NCBI GenBank assembly: GCA_035578905.1
Contig: JAQJVL010000705.1
Span: 236,501-300,500 of the forward strand
DNA from: Stictocephala bisonia
Lineage: Eukaryota > Arthropoda > Insecta > Hemiptera > Membracidae
Direction: 5' to 3'
DNA: 64,000 nucleotides
Part shown: in pieces, positions 1 to 13,502 of the stretch
Position numbering within the stretch: position 1 is the stretch's first letter
Layout: every line of letters starts with the position of its first letter
The notes under the pieces: model-generated
The model's database searches: none
What the model was told of the DNA's origin: nothing
Seen by the model: the letters and a program-made list of their open reading frames with translations, nothing else
Program-made: the position numbers and the translations under genes

Positions 1-1204
1 ACTTGCATAATATAATTGATATTATTTAAAAACATAACTATATTTACAGTGGCTTTAAAATTATTTAATATAGTTAACAATAATATTTACTTCAAACTAC
101 AAATATAGTACAGTAAAATAATTATTTGTTTAAAAGGAAATGAACTCGTATTTGAATATTTAGAGTGATCTTTGAATTTTATGACTAAATTAAAGAGATA
201 TTTACAATAATGTACAAAATACAAATTTAATTTAAAAATACTAAAATTACTAGCATAAAATATATGATCACATTAGAAAATATAGCAATATTTGCAGGGC
301 CTTTTTAACTGTCTAATCTAGTTAACAATAATATTTAAAACAATGAGCAAAATAAAGAGAGCGATCAAAAAGTTAAAAATATTACGTACTTAAATATACA
401 GGAATTTGCTTTCAGACTTTTCGTGTTAGCCCCGTCACTCACTAAGCACGTGGTGGAAGCTCTGGATAAATATAAAATATGTATTCTAAATTTGGATAGT
501 AAATTCTTTGATTATTTTCATATTTTTCATACAAAACACGTAGTAAAAACTGAATTATCACTCCTACTATTTTATTGAATAGCTAAAAATATAAATAAGA
601 CCATTGAAAACTACTGTTACAGTAGGTTTTTCATTAAAAAAAGATGATTTCATAGGACTACCTACTTTTAATTTAAATACTTTTGTAGTTAACGTTGATA
701 CAGTTAAAAACATATCCTTTTTTGTGTAACTTCTGGAAGATTGTGATCAGCTTTTCAAAACCTTTCATCAATGAGGATTTTGTGCCTCTTCATAATGAGA
801 CATAATCTTATAGAGATTGGGGCCTAGAAGCCAACTCGATTGCTACATATTCTTTTAATTAACGAGGACTATCACAATTGCACAATATTCTATTGTACAT
901 TTTTGTTGAGGATTTAGAGCATTTTGTTTGAACCTGGCTGTTACTTTTTTTAACTCTATGTAGTCTTAACCATGTACTATGTTTCAATTTCAAGCGTCCA
1001 AAATTCTCTCCTTTTGTTTTTGCGTGGTTTTATGCCAACTCTTCATAAGAAATGTCACAATTTACTGATTTGTTAGATATATAACAAGTTAATAACTATA
1101 TATAAGTACCCTGTTGTCTATATTGAACGGGTTGTGTTCGTTTAGCCACAATGTGAACTCCACAAGGTCTCCTGAGCCTTGACAACAATCATGATATTAT
1201 GTAA
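1..1204. other. AT-rich sequence without recognisable genes
   Basis: No open frame of note and no recognised repeat. The stretch is strongly AT-rich up to the point where LINE-like coding similarity begins near 1205. Confidence 0.6.
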
Positions 1205-2925
1205 AGCTAAAAAATAACTATTAAGAAAGAGATTTATAAGGCCAAGCTTAATTTTAAAGATGTACTGATTGATAAAGCTTCTAATAAGAGTAAGGTTGCT
1301 TGGAGTATAATTAATCAAAATGCGAAACCGAATAGTAAAATAACAAATTCACCAATAGTTTCAATGATCTTTTTGTCTCTTCAGTTGTACACACTCGTAA
1401 TAATATACCTCCTCATAAGAATAACTACTTTTCTTATCTATAAATGTACTCTACTACAAGCCATTTACCTGTTGTGTTTATTTTTAAAGAACTTAAAGTA
1501 TATTATTTAATGAGTGTATAAAATCCTGTATTTTCCCTGATTCATTAAAGCTTAGTAAAGTAATTCCAGTACACAAGAGAGGAGCTAAGGATCAGAATTG
1601 TAATTATAGGCATATACCAATAATTTCGGTCGTGTCGAAGGCATTCGAAAGATTGCTTCATAAGCAGTACGTTTTGTATCTTGAATCCAACAAATTAATT
1701 AGTAACTGTCAATTTGGGTTTCGGCACAAACGGAGTACCTTCGGTGCGGTACAGTTGTTTGTAAACGATGGTCTGGATGGTGTAGAACTTAAAAAAAGTG
1801 TCAATCTAAGATCGTATGACCTTTCTAAAACTTTCGACATGGTCGATCATGGAATTCTGGTAAATAAATTAACATTTTATGGTTTTAGTCATAGAGCTGT
1901 GGATTTAGTTAGCTCATACCTTACCAATAGACGCCAGTATGTTTATTATAATGGCGCTATGTCAGGCGTCCAACCTGTACTTTTTGGTGCTCCCCAAGGC
2001 TCCATTTTCGGGCCTAGATTTTTCATTTTATATAATGACTTGCGTTCTGCTCTTCTAGATGATTGTGTAAATACTTATTTGTTTGCTGATGACCTCGGGA
2101 TTAAAGTGAATGCTCAGTCATTTCTTCAATGTATTAAGAAGCTTAGCTCTTTGACAAGTATTGTTAATGACTGGTGTGCAGCAAATAAATTGTGTCTCAA
2201 TGAGAAAACAAACACAATATTTACATCTTTCTTTGTCAAATAGGTCTTGTGAAAATGAAGATTTTAGTCATAAGTTCCTTGGCATTTTTATCTAGCCTAA
2301 CTTAAAGTGGCAAACCCATGTAGATTATGTATCTGCTCGAGGCATTTTCTTCTCAGATCCCTAAATGGCACAATTTCTACTGAACACCTGCTGTGGATAT
2401 ACTATGCTTTTACACATAAGTTTTTAATATATGGTGTTACTTTCTGAGGTAGTTCGCCTCGAGCAAATAAATTATTTTTACTGAAAAAAAGCAATTAAGC
2501 TAATATACAATGTGGATAGACGAAATTATTGCAGATCAAAACACTGCCATCCATATATGTATTAAATGTTTTGTTATATGTCAGAGGTAACAATGGCTCT
2601 TTTGTAGCCAAAGTGATGTCCATAGTTAAGTTACTACAATCGTAACAGAAATTACTTAGTTTTAAGTAAATGTAACTTCTGTAGTACCAAGCTAGTTTCA
2701 AGTATCAGGATATTAATTTTTTTTCTTACCTATGCGTATAAAGTTAATGAACATATGTAATTTTAAAAATTCTGTCTAAAATGTACTAGTACAATCTTCT
2801 TTATATAGTGTTGACGAATCCTCTAGTTTACTATAGAATAATGTTTGTTAAAATATACCTAAAATTATATTTGACGTTGTTATATGCTGTATTGTATGAT
2901 GACAATAAATTATTTGAATTTTAAT
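1205..2925 (+). mobile_element. Non-LTR retrotransposon (LINE), 5'-truncated, RT domain
   Basis: The longest open piece (1632-2243, 203 codons) is a reverse transcriptase palm. It shows a fingers block with FGFRHKRST, motif A as DLSKTFDMVDH, motif B as APQGSIFGP and the catalytic LFADD box near 2085. Weaker LINE coding in broken frames runs upstream to about 1205 and downstream to about 2480. No endonuclease domain is present, so the copy is 5'-truncated, as is usual for target-primed reverse transcription. A tail with AATAAATTATTTGAATTTT near 2900-2925 is taken as the 3' end. Stops and frameshifts make it a dead copy. Placement in a CR1/Jockey-like group is inferred from motif style only. 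Confidence 0.8.
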
Positions 2926-5900
2926 TATATTATAAAAATAACTGAGTAGTAAAAGACACTAAATGGCTCAATTTAGACAAGAACGAAATCGATTTTAAAT
3001 TTGAGCATTTATTTATATTTATTCAAGTCATATTTATATAAGTCTCATAAGGTCTATAAGTATAGTTATAAACATATTTAGGACATTATTAATAAACCTT
3101 TGAGACTACTATTTCATATCTTTACAGTTTCATTATAACATTTTATAGGTAAACATAAAATATTGTTTTTACCGTCTATCATGTTAAAGGTAAAACGTTT
3201 TTACATTTAACTTGTTTATAATACATATATTTTTATGTTTTAACTTATTTAATATTTGTCACTGCAATTTATGAACAAGCAAGTTAATTAAAATTAATTG
3301 AAAACAAATATTCAATAAGGTTGGGCTACTCACACAGAGCCTTAAAGAAACAAATGTAGTTTAGCTTGTTTCTTTAAGTCTCAAAGAAACTTAAAAAATT
3401 AATATGTGTGCTAAATGATTTTTCTATAAATTATGCTAAATAAAACAAAATAATCCCTATAAGGTGAGGATAGCAGGTCTTACTTTTGTGTTTACTTGAA
3501 CAGTTATTCATTGTATAGTAATGGAACTAAAACACACCATTAGTCTAAATTGTTTTTACTTTATTATGACACTTGAATCTGTTAGTGTGTATGATACTTT
3601 GCGTTTTTTCAGTTAGTTGAGAAGAGACCGTCTTAAATATTGACAAGTGGCGCAAGGTGCGGTTTATAGTACATCGCTCGATTATTACAGAAAATAATGC
3701 CGGAATGGGAATCTACCCGACCGATAAATTCAGTGATAAAAAGTCAAATATTACAAGAGCACATAATAACATGATACGATACGGATAAAAAGGTGAAAAT
3801 TTTCACACCATGAAAAATATGAGAAAATACATGATATCCAAATTAGAAGATTGATAGAAGGATGCAGAGCAAATGCTGGATACTGCACATGTAGAGGTGA
3901 GGTGTCGTGAAGATCTAGAGTAAAGAAGGCTTAACAGCTAGGGGAGGGGGGGAGATGGAAGAAGGCGCCTTCTGTTGTGGGGCTCAATGTATAGTTGGTG
4001 TTGTGTAGAGATGAAAATGAGCTGTAGATTGTAAATTTAAAAATTAATAATGCTCTTCTACATGAAAAGAACGAAAAAACACTCATATCTTGAGGTGAAA
4101 TCATAACTCGTTTTTATATTATTAAAACTAAACAACTAAACAAATAAACATGTAGCATTCTCATTATGTCTTACAGTAAAGTAAAATGATAAAGTAGTTT
4201 AAATTTAATATTTAATAGGCCTTTTTTAGTGCTTGAAAACTCTTGATGTTTCTCGAACTGGCTTGAATTATTGATTCGAAAAAGATAGCAAAGAGGAATT
4301 TAGTTGAAATTTAATGTAAGTTTTGTGATAACATTTGAGCACTGAGATATGGTAAAAGTAAAAAGAAGACATTGAATTAAGTGTAATTATAATCGGTAAA
4401 AAAACACGTGACAATGAGAAACAGCGAGACCCGTGAGTCGCCACCGGTAAGTCAGATGCGGAACTGAAAATGTTTCGTAACAAGAACATAGCGTCCCTTT
4501 CCCCACTCGTCAATATTTATAACTGACCAATCAGAGATAGTTGCACTGTCACAAAACCATTCTGGATGAATGTTCAATAAACCTGCTCGCTTGACATGTA
4601 GAAACTAGAAAGAATACTGTCAAAATGTGCCCATAATTTTGTACAGATAAAAAGGCTCACTCAGCCACTATGGGTTAGTTAATCGTTGATTTAATTTTCT
4701 GCATAATTGTACATTGACATTTATTCTTGTGTTAAACCGATTTTTAAAATGTTTGCACAGAGTTTTATCATCCAAATATCCGCACAATAATTGAATAACC
4801 ACTGTGGGATGGACTTACCCAAGGCTTAAATACAAGAGGTTACCTCAGACAAGTGCGCATTCATAGCGCGCAGGTAGTATTTTACTTCATAGGCCGACCA
4901 CAGCCTACCTTCTCTGATGTAAGCAAAAAGAACCGTAACATGAAAACATCTGATATATGTACTCTCAATGACACTACAGTCTGCGTTGAAAAATTAAGAA
5001 TGTGATTTTTTGAAGTTATACTTCTTTGCGCCCGTTAGACACTTTGGGATGGGATGTTGGTCGAGAAACCGCGTCACGCTGAAAAGTAAGAACAAATTTT
5101 TAAGAACTATCGATTAATCGATTGTTAATCGAAGAAATTTAATCGAAGAAATTACTGATAATGATAATATAGGTGTATAATATAATAATGAAGTCACGTA
5201 TAATATATTGAAGATAAATATATTGAATAATATTGAAAAATGTCTTATATTTCATTTATATATCCTGTCTGTTTGTGTGCGTGAGTGGGTGTATGAGAAT
5301 GGCCAAAGAAGTATAACTTCCACCGTGTGGTCCGACGCACACCCAATTTTTTTTAAAACATTAACTTTATTTTATATAATGTAAGTGACTGATTTTAATA
5401 CTGATATTATTTACTAAGTAAATGTAACTCCCGAACACATGAAAAGCATATTCACCGGTTAAACAGCATTAAAATACCAGACATTTAATTAATTCAAAAA
5501 TACTGTTGAAGACAACAAGCAATGTGTTTTAGTATTGTAAGTTTTCTTGTAGAAATATTTTGATTTGTTTGATCCTGTGAAAATCTATTAGCAAAAATTT
5601 ATTAATAACCTAAGTTAACGTAAGGAAAGTTTACGTTTGACCTTTCCCTGGGACTTAAGGCCTTAGCATAGTGAGAAAAGGTACTCCCAATTAATTTAAA
5701 ATATCAAGCAGAATGTCTGTTTATTTTGACATGCGTACTTAATTTAACATTTTTAAATCTGAAAATTTATTTTTCTGCAAGTTGTTGTCTTTCAAGAATA
5801 GTAGCAGAATAACTTTTTTTTTTCCTTTTAAACAAGACCTTTACATAATCATTTACACAATCCATTTCAAATTAAAAATTCTCATTCAATTTAATAAGCT

Positions 5901-7887
5901 AATCAAACATTTGACACGAGTTAATTACTTTTAGACTGCCTAAAATTAGTTACATACTTAAATTCAAATTACATAAATTTAGAGATTTATTCTTGAGAAG
6001 ACTACAATTTACAAGTTAATTATTATTAGAACAATTTATGAGAAACTATTTCCATCGGAGTATCAATCCATTCCTCGGGCAGACAACGAAATTGGAAATA
6101 ATCAAAAAATCAAACTACATTACATTACTAATTAGATTACAAATTATTAAATATTTTTGTATACGTCATCAATCAAACATTAACGAATTTAGATACAAAT
6201 TTATAAAACTTTATAACATTATCAAATCATACAATTGTTGCCAATATCTTAAAATATAGAATATACCAATACACGGTCTTACATGTTACGTTCAATTGAC
6301 TTCCTACTCCGGTCGGCACTTCCATGCTAGTAGTTCTTTTCACCTGCCGAAACTAACTTGGACTGTCCACATCGCTTCCGTATCGTCACCGACCTCTCGT
6401 AACTTGCCACCCGCGTCGGTTTGCGATTGGTTGACCCCGTTTTAATTGGCGTTTTTTTACCATATATGGTAAAAATGCACGCACCACGTCACGCCTCGAA
6501 CATTTGGAGGGCCACGTTTACTTCCACTTTTTATGATTTAAATTTGTATTTTTAATTTCTTTTGTTGTATATAATTTCTGTCTTACAGTATGTATTAACT
6601 GTGTTGGAGGTCGCCTTCAGACGTCACAACTCGGCTAAGCGCTGGCTTATGTAGACATTATGAGAGTGAGACAACCTCTAATGTATTATAAGAGCCTTGG
6701 GATGTACCTACAGGAGGGCGAAGAGAAAGTCTTACGACTGAGTAGCATTATCATGTACTGTATCATAGAAAAGACGTTATTTCAATATTTTTCAACTGAA
6801 GTTAAGTGAACGATGTTTAACCTAGAACGCCTCGAGTGGTTTCATTACAATACAGTACTTTCAATTCAGTTTGAGATAGTTTCCATCAATGGCGATAACA
6901 CTCCACACTCCCACTTCACAACAGCAGCCTTTTAAAGTCAAAGCGGATCTAGTTAAGTGGCTGAGTCAACTCGAGTTTGGTGGCCCCTCGAGTGCGACTC
7001 CGCTTATCCGATGTCGCACCTATAGCCAGATCGCATCAACAGTAAAGACAACACTTCAATTATAAAAATTCTCAGTAAAAGGAGTATAATTTGTAGATCG
7101 CAGTTTCCATCTAACTATTTATTTAAAGACTTTTTGTCAGCTTTTCCACAGTGAACACTTATTTTTGAAACTGGTTTGTAGAAAATCAATTCAAGTTTAC
7201 ATCTTAAACCAATAACGATATTCAAATAATGTGGTATTTTTATCATCAACTATATAAGTTTTTAATAATAGTTTATACCATTTACAAAATAAATATATAT
7301 TTATTCCTTATCAGATTCACCAAACCAACATAATAATTATTTAAAAACTGTTCTGATCTTATATGTCTTTGTAGCAATAAGCAACCATTCATGCTTTTAA
7401 ATACCCCGGGGCATTCTTGTTGGCAAAAATATTCAAAAGTATACTAACCATTTCTGGACAAAGAGATAAATGACACATGTATACATAGCGACAATATTGT
7501 CTTTAGTTCGTTTTAGCATTTCATTACCTGTAGATGCATTTCAGCATCTACAAGTTTTTAGGTAAATATGTGGTCAAATAAATACACAGTTTTGTAATTT
7601 TAATTTTAAATAAAATATTTTATTTTACATATAAACATCTTCATATTCAAATCATGGGAGAGCAGAGAAGGTCAGTTTGCCCTGAATCAACAATGATGTA
7701 CAAGAATGTATATCATTGTTACACCTGATTTAAGATTCATTTGTTTGGACAATATGAACTATTACAGTGTTCTTAGCAAGTCATAATACAAAAATAATAT
7801 CATAAATCAACAAGATAAAACAATACAAAAATAACATCATAAGTCAATTAATACTAAGACAATTTTTTATTATGGCCTACACTTAAT
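2926..7887. other. Long AT-rich interval, no supported gene
   Basis: About 5 kb with no ORF showing protein-family motifs. The open frames (for example 6038-6259 +) have low-complexity AT-driven composition. A less AT-rich stretch at about 6290-7040 has more CpG but no recognisable coding or RNA gene. It contains a perfect 22-bp palindrome centred on CCATATATGG at 6454-6475. Small repeats are listed separately. Confidence 0.5.
5014..5331. repeat. Short inverted-repeat element (MITE-like candidate)
   Basis: GAAGTTATACTTCTTTG near 5018 recurs as its reverse complement CAAAGAAGTATAACTTC near 5308, enclosing about 300 bp of AT-rich DNA that includes repeated AATCGAAGAAATT. A 17-bp perfect inverted repeat at this spacing suggests a small non-autonomous DNA element. 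No clear target duplication is visible, so the identity is tentative. Confidence 0.3.
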
Positions 7888-9031
7888 GATAGATTGTACA
7901 GCGTTCTGCCAGAAGGACTTTGCGTACTTCCACGAGGCCCAGATTTAATGTTGAATATGAGTATTTTCTGTCCTGACAGCAGGAATCCAGCCTAGACTAA
8001 ATGAAAGGGTAAGAAATGTTGAGTTAGTGCAAAAATATCGTGTTGGTTGCTCCATATGTTCAAATATAATGACCAAACTCAGAAAGGGCGACTGCTTGTT
8101 CATTTTAGAGATGTATTTCGACGCACTCAATAGTTACAACTCCTGGAGTAACAGTAAATATGGTAAAAACTATAGTGCCACTAAATATTTTGGAACATTA
8201 AAATTAATTTCAGGATGTTTGGTGACGGTAACTAGGGATGTTGACGATTGCACGACGAGAATTCGAATAGAAAACATTCAAGTGGCGTCTACTTCATTGT
8301 GCCAACCTTTTTTATATAATCACTTATTTAGGACTTACTTTTTTACACACAAAAAGGAATACTTGTTTTTCGTTTTTCTAACAGATATTTGTAAGCTGAG
8401 AATTTGCAAGAGCAATTTTAATATCATAAAGACACATCTCCAAGGAAAACATATATTTTTTTTAACTTTGTTCAAAATTTTAATATTGTCTTAATTTTCC
8501 ATACGTCCAGAATTCTATAACATAAATGTTTCTATTAGACCTATACACTATTTTATATGTTTCTCTTCTTACAGTAAATAACATTTCGTATTTATATTTT
8601 TTCTAAACATGGCCATTCAGTGAAATGTAATCTTTTCCTAATTTTAATAGTCTTTTTATTGATTATTGAACAATGTTGGTGATATACAGTCATATATGAA
8701 TTTTGAAAATTTAAATGTGATGTTGTCCAAGAAAGCCTATTTTACCTAAATATTTCTCAAACGAGAAGTTACGAATAAATATGTTTCTCTTTTAAATTAG
8801 TGTATTGAGTTAAACTAGTAACTGCACAAGTACTTTATGTGTCATTTTTGATTCGAAACAAGTCCTCAAAACAAGCGTACTGCCAGAAGGTATGAGTGCT
8901 TCTGGAAGGACCAGTGATGTAAGAACAACCAAATACGTGTGTCCTCCTAGCAGGACGTCTTGATCAGAGTTGCCTTGTACAAAAGTCCTTCCGGCAGCGC
9001 TTCCAGCAGGACGCAAGCCTGTACAATCTAT
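7888..9031. mobile_element. Candidate non-autonomous DNA transposon with inverted ends
   Basis: GATAGATTGTACAG at 7888-7901 is matched by its exact reverse complement at 9018-9031. The next 30-40 bp inward remain similar in inverted orientation (CTGCCAGAAGGACTT against CTGCCGGAAGGACTT). Inside is a 155-codon open frame (8027-8494 +) with no family motif I recognise, and I do not call it a gene. No transposase domain and no convincing target duplication were seen, so this could also be two diverged copies of a smaller repeat in opposite orientation. Confidence 0.35.
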
Positions 9032-9039
9032 CCTGGGAT

Positions 9040-9937
9040 TTAGTTTATTTATTAGCTGTTACAATAAGAAAAATGATTTAATGTAGTTTAATGAAAATCC
9101 ACTTAAGGCTGCATAAGAGCTTCATCGATAGTATATAAAGCTCACCCGACCAAACGGCTCCTCAAATGGTTTTTCAGCAGAGCTAAACTATTGATTGTTT
9201 TTATATTTTGAGGGAAAAGATTAAAATATTTAGAGCCAAAATTGAAAACTAATTAAAAAAAAAATCCAGATTGCACTTTTCAATGGTAAATTTGTTTTTA
9301 CATCTAGTATTGTACTTATGATTAAGGATTGGGAATTCGATTTCATTTTTCAAGGATATACCACAACCTCATATATTAAAATGCTGGGTAGTGAGAGAAT
9401 ACCACTGGCTCAAAAGAGCTCCCTAAAGCTGGCCCGGTGATCCAGACCCCAGATGATCCTAAGCGCCCTCTTCTGAAGAATAAATAAAGTAGGACTACAG
9501 AAACCCCATGAATGAATTCCGTATCTCAATCGACTTTCAATAAGGCCATAATAGCGAGGTTGAAGACCTTACTAGAGGCGAACGAAGACAAACACCTCAG
9601 GGCAAATATAGCAGAGTTCAGCTGGCTTCATAACTTAGAAATATGAGTTCCCATTATAAATTATAATCTAGATGGATTCCAAGGAATTTAGTTGACAGAG
9701 TGGTATCCAAAATAGTGTCGCCCATACAAACTATGTTTGGAATATTATAGGTACGTTGAGGATAAAATTCAATAATACTGGTTTTGGCTACATTGACGTA
9801 CAATTTATTTGATAAAAACCACTGAATAAGTAGAGAGAAAGTGCGATTAAAAATATCGACTATAATAAACAAACTATTCAGATTTAAAATGAGACATGTA
9901 TCGTCAGCAAATAAAGAAACAGAGAGTGGTGAATTAT
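9040..9937 (-). mobile_element. Old LINE, 3' half (RT palm to 3' end)
   Basis: Minus-strand frame 9654-9937 encodes the catalytic box SLFADDTCLI followed by QWFLSNKLYVN and STKFLGIHLD, the standard RT palm-to-thumb order. Broken LINE C-terminal coding continues to about 9040. The fragment begins abruptly at the RT box because a Penelope-like element is inserted there. The preceding part of the same RT (ending FNLYINDLPKYV) lies at 16676-17035 on the same strand. The 14-bp sequence at 9924-9937 recurs with one mismatch at 16676-16689, as expected for a target-site duplication. Confidence 0.75.
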
Positions 9938-10041
9938 TAAGAACTAGTTCTTCCGGTATCAACCGCGTCAAAGGACTATTTACAATATGTACAGTTCCAG
10001 ACGTTTCGCCCATGCTACGATGTGGCATCCTCAGTGGTTAG
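9938..10041 (-). mobile_element. Penelope-like element, outer part of the inverted left arm
   Basis: This stretch is the reverse complement of 16536-16640, apart from scattered substitutions, and forms the outer end of the inverted terminal arm of the Penelope-like element. It carries a hammerhead-like core on the minus strand (9997-10037): CCA, CTGAGGA, a potential hairpin, GAAACGTC, TGG. The inner part of the same arm continues at 11945 after a LINE insertion. A palindromic AAGAACTAGTTCTT marks the outer tip at both ends of the element. Confidence 0.65.
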
Positions 10042-11944
10042 TCTGGCGAGAATAGGCCTGGTAAGTCTACCAAACGGTTTAGTAGGATTCTTATTGAAAA
10101 TGAGAAGAATGAAGTTCTCGAAGATCCACAAAAAGTTGCCAATTTCTTTAACACCTTTTTTACAGACGTAAGGTCACGCCTACAGAATGGCCAACCTACC
10201 CCTGACTGTTTGTCTGCCTCGTTGAAACAAATACCATCAACTTTTGGTCTGTTCCCCACTGACGAACGAGAGGTAATGTCCGTAATAACATCACTAAAAA
10301 CCAGCAACTCATCAAGCAAAGACCAAAATGTCATCTAAATTACTCAAATCGTGCTCTGTTTCTCTCGTACCACCACTTACTCATCTTATTAATGAATCAT
10401 TCAAATCTGGTAAATTCCCTTCATTCTTAAAATTTGGCATAGTTAAACCTATACCAAAATTCAAAAGTTCTAAAAAACCAGATGATTTTAGGCCTATTAC
10501 TATTTTATCAACCTACTCAAAAGTTTTTGAAAAAATTTTTCTAAACCGATTATTATCTTTCCTGTATCAAACAACATTATTTCTTCTAAACAATACGGAT
10601 TCCAAAAAAATATGTCCACTCTCAATGCAATGTTTGACTTTATAAGATATGTCTCTGCCTCCATGGATAACCATCTCCATACTGTGGGTATATTTCTCGA
10701 CCTAAGAAAGGCTTTCGACGTTGTTAATCATACACTACTGTTGAATAAGTTGGAATATCTCGGATATAGGGGGAAAACCTTTGACTGGATATCTTCTTAT
10801 TTGCTGAACAGAAAGCAAATTGTTGAGGTACCCTACATTGACTGTTCTGGTTGTCTTCGGGTCTTTGAATCTAATGTGTCATTTGTTCAAACAGGGTTGC
10901 TCAGGGTTCCATTCTGGGCCCTATACTGTTTATCCTGTTTATCAACGATATTACTAGTAGTGTTTCGTCCACAAACCTGCGTCTATTTGCTGATGATACC
11001 TCCATCACTGTAGCAAATAAATCTTTAGATCAACTAGAGGTCGACGCGTTCACAAAAGGAAATTCTCTTGTTCAGTGTATGGTCGACAACCTTTCGTTTG
11101 TAAATGAAGACAAGACAAAGATAATTAATTTTTCCAAATCTAGTTCTGTTGCTCAAAATATCAACTATTTACTCTTAGGAGACACTTTCATTGAATCTAG
11201 TGCTAGTACTAATTTTCTGGGAATAGTTTTCGACGCTAAACTTAAATTCCAGGAGCATATTATTAAAGTATCAAAAACATTAAATAGTTGTCTATTCCTC
11301 CTTCACAGACTATCTTTTTATTCCAATAGTAGAATGCTGCTGCTTGCTTATCATGGGTGTTTCATACCTCACCTGTCCTAGAGTATTCCAATTTGGGGAT
11401 ATGAAAGCTCTCACACAAAGAAATTGTTTGTAATTCAGAAGAAAGCAATAAGAATCATTCTGGGGATGGGAAGTTCATCAACTTGCAGAGACATCTTTCG
11501 AGCGAATGACCTCTTAACGTTTTCTAGCATTTATATATATATATATGAATCACTAATATTTCTAAAGAAAAATATAAACCTTTTTCCTTTGCCCTCACCA
11601 ACCAACCATATGCTTAGAAGTACACAGTCATGCTCATTAGCTATTCCTGGCCATTCATCTTCTCATTTTGAAAAACAGGTTTACTATTCATACATCAAAT
11701 TATTTAATAAACTGCCAACAGGATTAAAAGGAGATCCAAATTTACCCAAATTTAATAAGAATCTCAAGGCACTTCTTATTGAAAAAGAATACTACAGTCT
11801 AGTGGAATATTTTAATGACAATATGTAGTTTGGTAACCAATTGTTTTTAATTATTAAATGTATTCATAAGCTCATTTATTCCAATTTAATGTAATGACGT
11901 TTGTTATGCAATTATATTGTCAACAACAATAAAGATATTTGATT
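10042..11944 (+). mobile_element. LINE copy inserted in the Penelope left arm
   Basis: A 5'-truncated non-LTR element. Broken frames give LTHLINESFKSGKFPS and FRPITILSTYSKVFEK (10328-10645), then a shift to motif A FLDLRKAFDVVNHTLL (10612-11013). The RLFADD box follows near 10980 in another frame, and the thumb and C-terminal region (11079-11381, 11424-11828) includes KKAIRIILGM. A 3' UTR with AATAAAGATATTTGATTT ends at 11944. The joins at both ends fall inside sequence that is continuous in the right Penelope arm, so this LINE inserted after the Penelope did. At least three frameshifts; inactive. Confidence 0.8.
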
Positions 11945-12195
11945 TGATTTGGGTGAAGGTCAGCAGTCGCTCTGCCCAATATATGGCGATGGCGCAGCTG
12001 TCATGTGTCACGTAGGCCAACTTAACCCGAGTCTCAGGTCACGTACGCACTTCCGCGTAAGCTATGATATCGTAAACTTCTTAAGAACTGGTCCCCATGT
12101 TCCTGGCAACTTCATGCTATCTTCTTTGTTAAAATTATCCCCTCTTTTGTATATTTCAATGGCTTCCCTAACTCTTCTCGGATAATAAAACGGAT
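11945..12195 (-). mobile_element. Penelope-like element, inner part of the inverted left arm
   Basis: Near-exact reverse complement of 16300-16535. It includes the last codons of the GIY-YIG protein in antisense (PRRVREA read on the minus strand) and the untranslated tail. Penelope-like elements are known to carry such terminal copies (pseudo-LTRs) in direct or inverted orientation. The arm reaches into coding sequence, which shows it is a copy of the 3' end of the element and not a simple terminal repeat. Confidence 0.75.
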
Positions 12196-13502
12196 AATAT
12201 AAAGCGGAAAGCAGAAAGGGTGTTTCAGATAACAACTGAGAAACATAAAAATATGTTTAAAACTCTGCAGAATCAAGATAGGCATACATCACAACCGGGC
12301 CAATTGGATCCTGAAAGAGTCATTGTGAACTAAACTTGACTGATCAGCCTATTGATGAAGCTACGTCGTCCCTTCTGATGAAAGGCCTCTATTACGCTGT
12401 AGCGCCTAAGAAAATTCCCGTTGAGGAAATAATTTGTGCGGTGGAAACAGCTGTCAAGGAGTTAGAGGTGGAGAAGGCTGAAGAAATAAGGCAGGAAGTT
12501 GCTGTTTTAATAAGAAAATTTAGGCCTCCTAAGTCTAACTTGTCAAGAAAAGAGAAATCTGCACTGAGAGCCTTAAAAAGAAGACGAGTCTCGAATTATT
12601 TTTCCTGCAGATAAAGGAAATGCTTCAGTTGTTATGAACATTGACAAGTATAAGGAGAAGATGAAAGAAATGTTACAAGAAGGGCCCTATAAAAACATTA
12701 GAAATCCTACTAGAAGAATAGGTACGGCAGTAACAAATGCAATCAAATCGGCAGTTCATTTAGAAGACAACATCAAGAGTAGTTTAATCACATCAGATCC
12801 GAGGCCTCCTTTGTTATACGGACTACCGAAGATTCACAAGGATAACATACCTATGCGTCCTATCATCAGTTCAATAGGATCACCCACTTACAAGACTGCC
12901 AAATTTATAACGAAGCACTTAAGTGAATACGTTGGGAAGACTGAATCATTTGTGAAGGATTCCAGACATTTTTCATCAGCATCTTAAGAGGGATTACACA
13001 ATATGAAGATGACATCCTTGTAAGTTTCGATGTAGAGTCGCTTTTCACCAAGGTGCCGATTTCTGAAACCGTAGAGTTTATCAAGGACATCCTAAGCCCT
13101 GAACTAGCTGAACTTGCGGACCTATGCCTACGATCAACTTTTTGCTACCTCGACGGCAAGTTCTATGAACAAGGATATATGGAGCAGCAATGGGTTCACC
13201 TTTATCACCAGTAGCAGCTAACATGTACATGGAACACTTCGAGAAGATGGCTCTACAATCAGCTAAACATAAACCTAGGAAGTGGCTTCGTTACGTGGAT
13301 GACGTTTGGGCGGTCTGGCCCCATGGAAGGGATGCTCTGGATGGGTTTTTACTTCATCTGAATTCAGTCCATCCCAACATAAAGTTCACCATGGATATCG
13401 AGAGGGGAAAACAACTGGCGTTCAAGATTCACGATGTTTTATATCTGAATTTGGTACAGGTTGGTACATCTCAGAAGTCAATTACTAAGACTAACTTATA
13501 AC
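12196..13502 (+). pseudogene. Penelope-like reverse transcriptase (N-terminal and RT part)
   Basis: Three frames (12336-12614, 12634-12987, 13190-13501) give a Penelope-type RT. The N-terminal helical region has a KGLYYAVAPKKIP block. The finger region has PADKGNASVVMN (across a frameshift), PPLLYGLPKIHK and MRPIISS. A motif A-like SFDVESLFTKVP follows near 13026, then GSPLSPVAANMYME and the catalytic YVDD near 13294. This order and the LPKIHK signature are typical of Penelope and unlike LINE RTs. Frameshifts near 12612, 12975 and 13180 inactivate it. The protein stops at 13502 where a LINE is inserted and resumes at about 15561. Confidence 0.85.

Noticed and set aside
8810..9016. 68-codon minus-strand ORF with LLGG/PSGS motifs
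   Set aside because: It falls on the inverted end of a candidate transposon and shows no family match; likely repeat translation.
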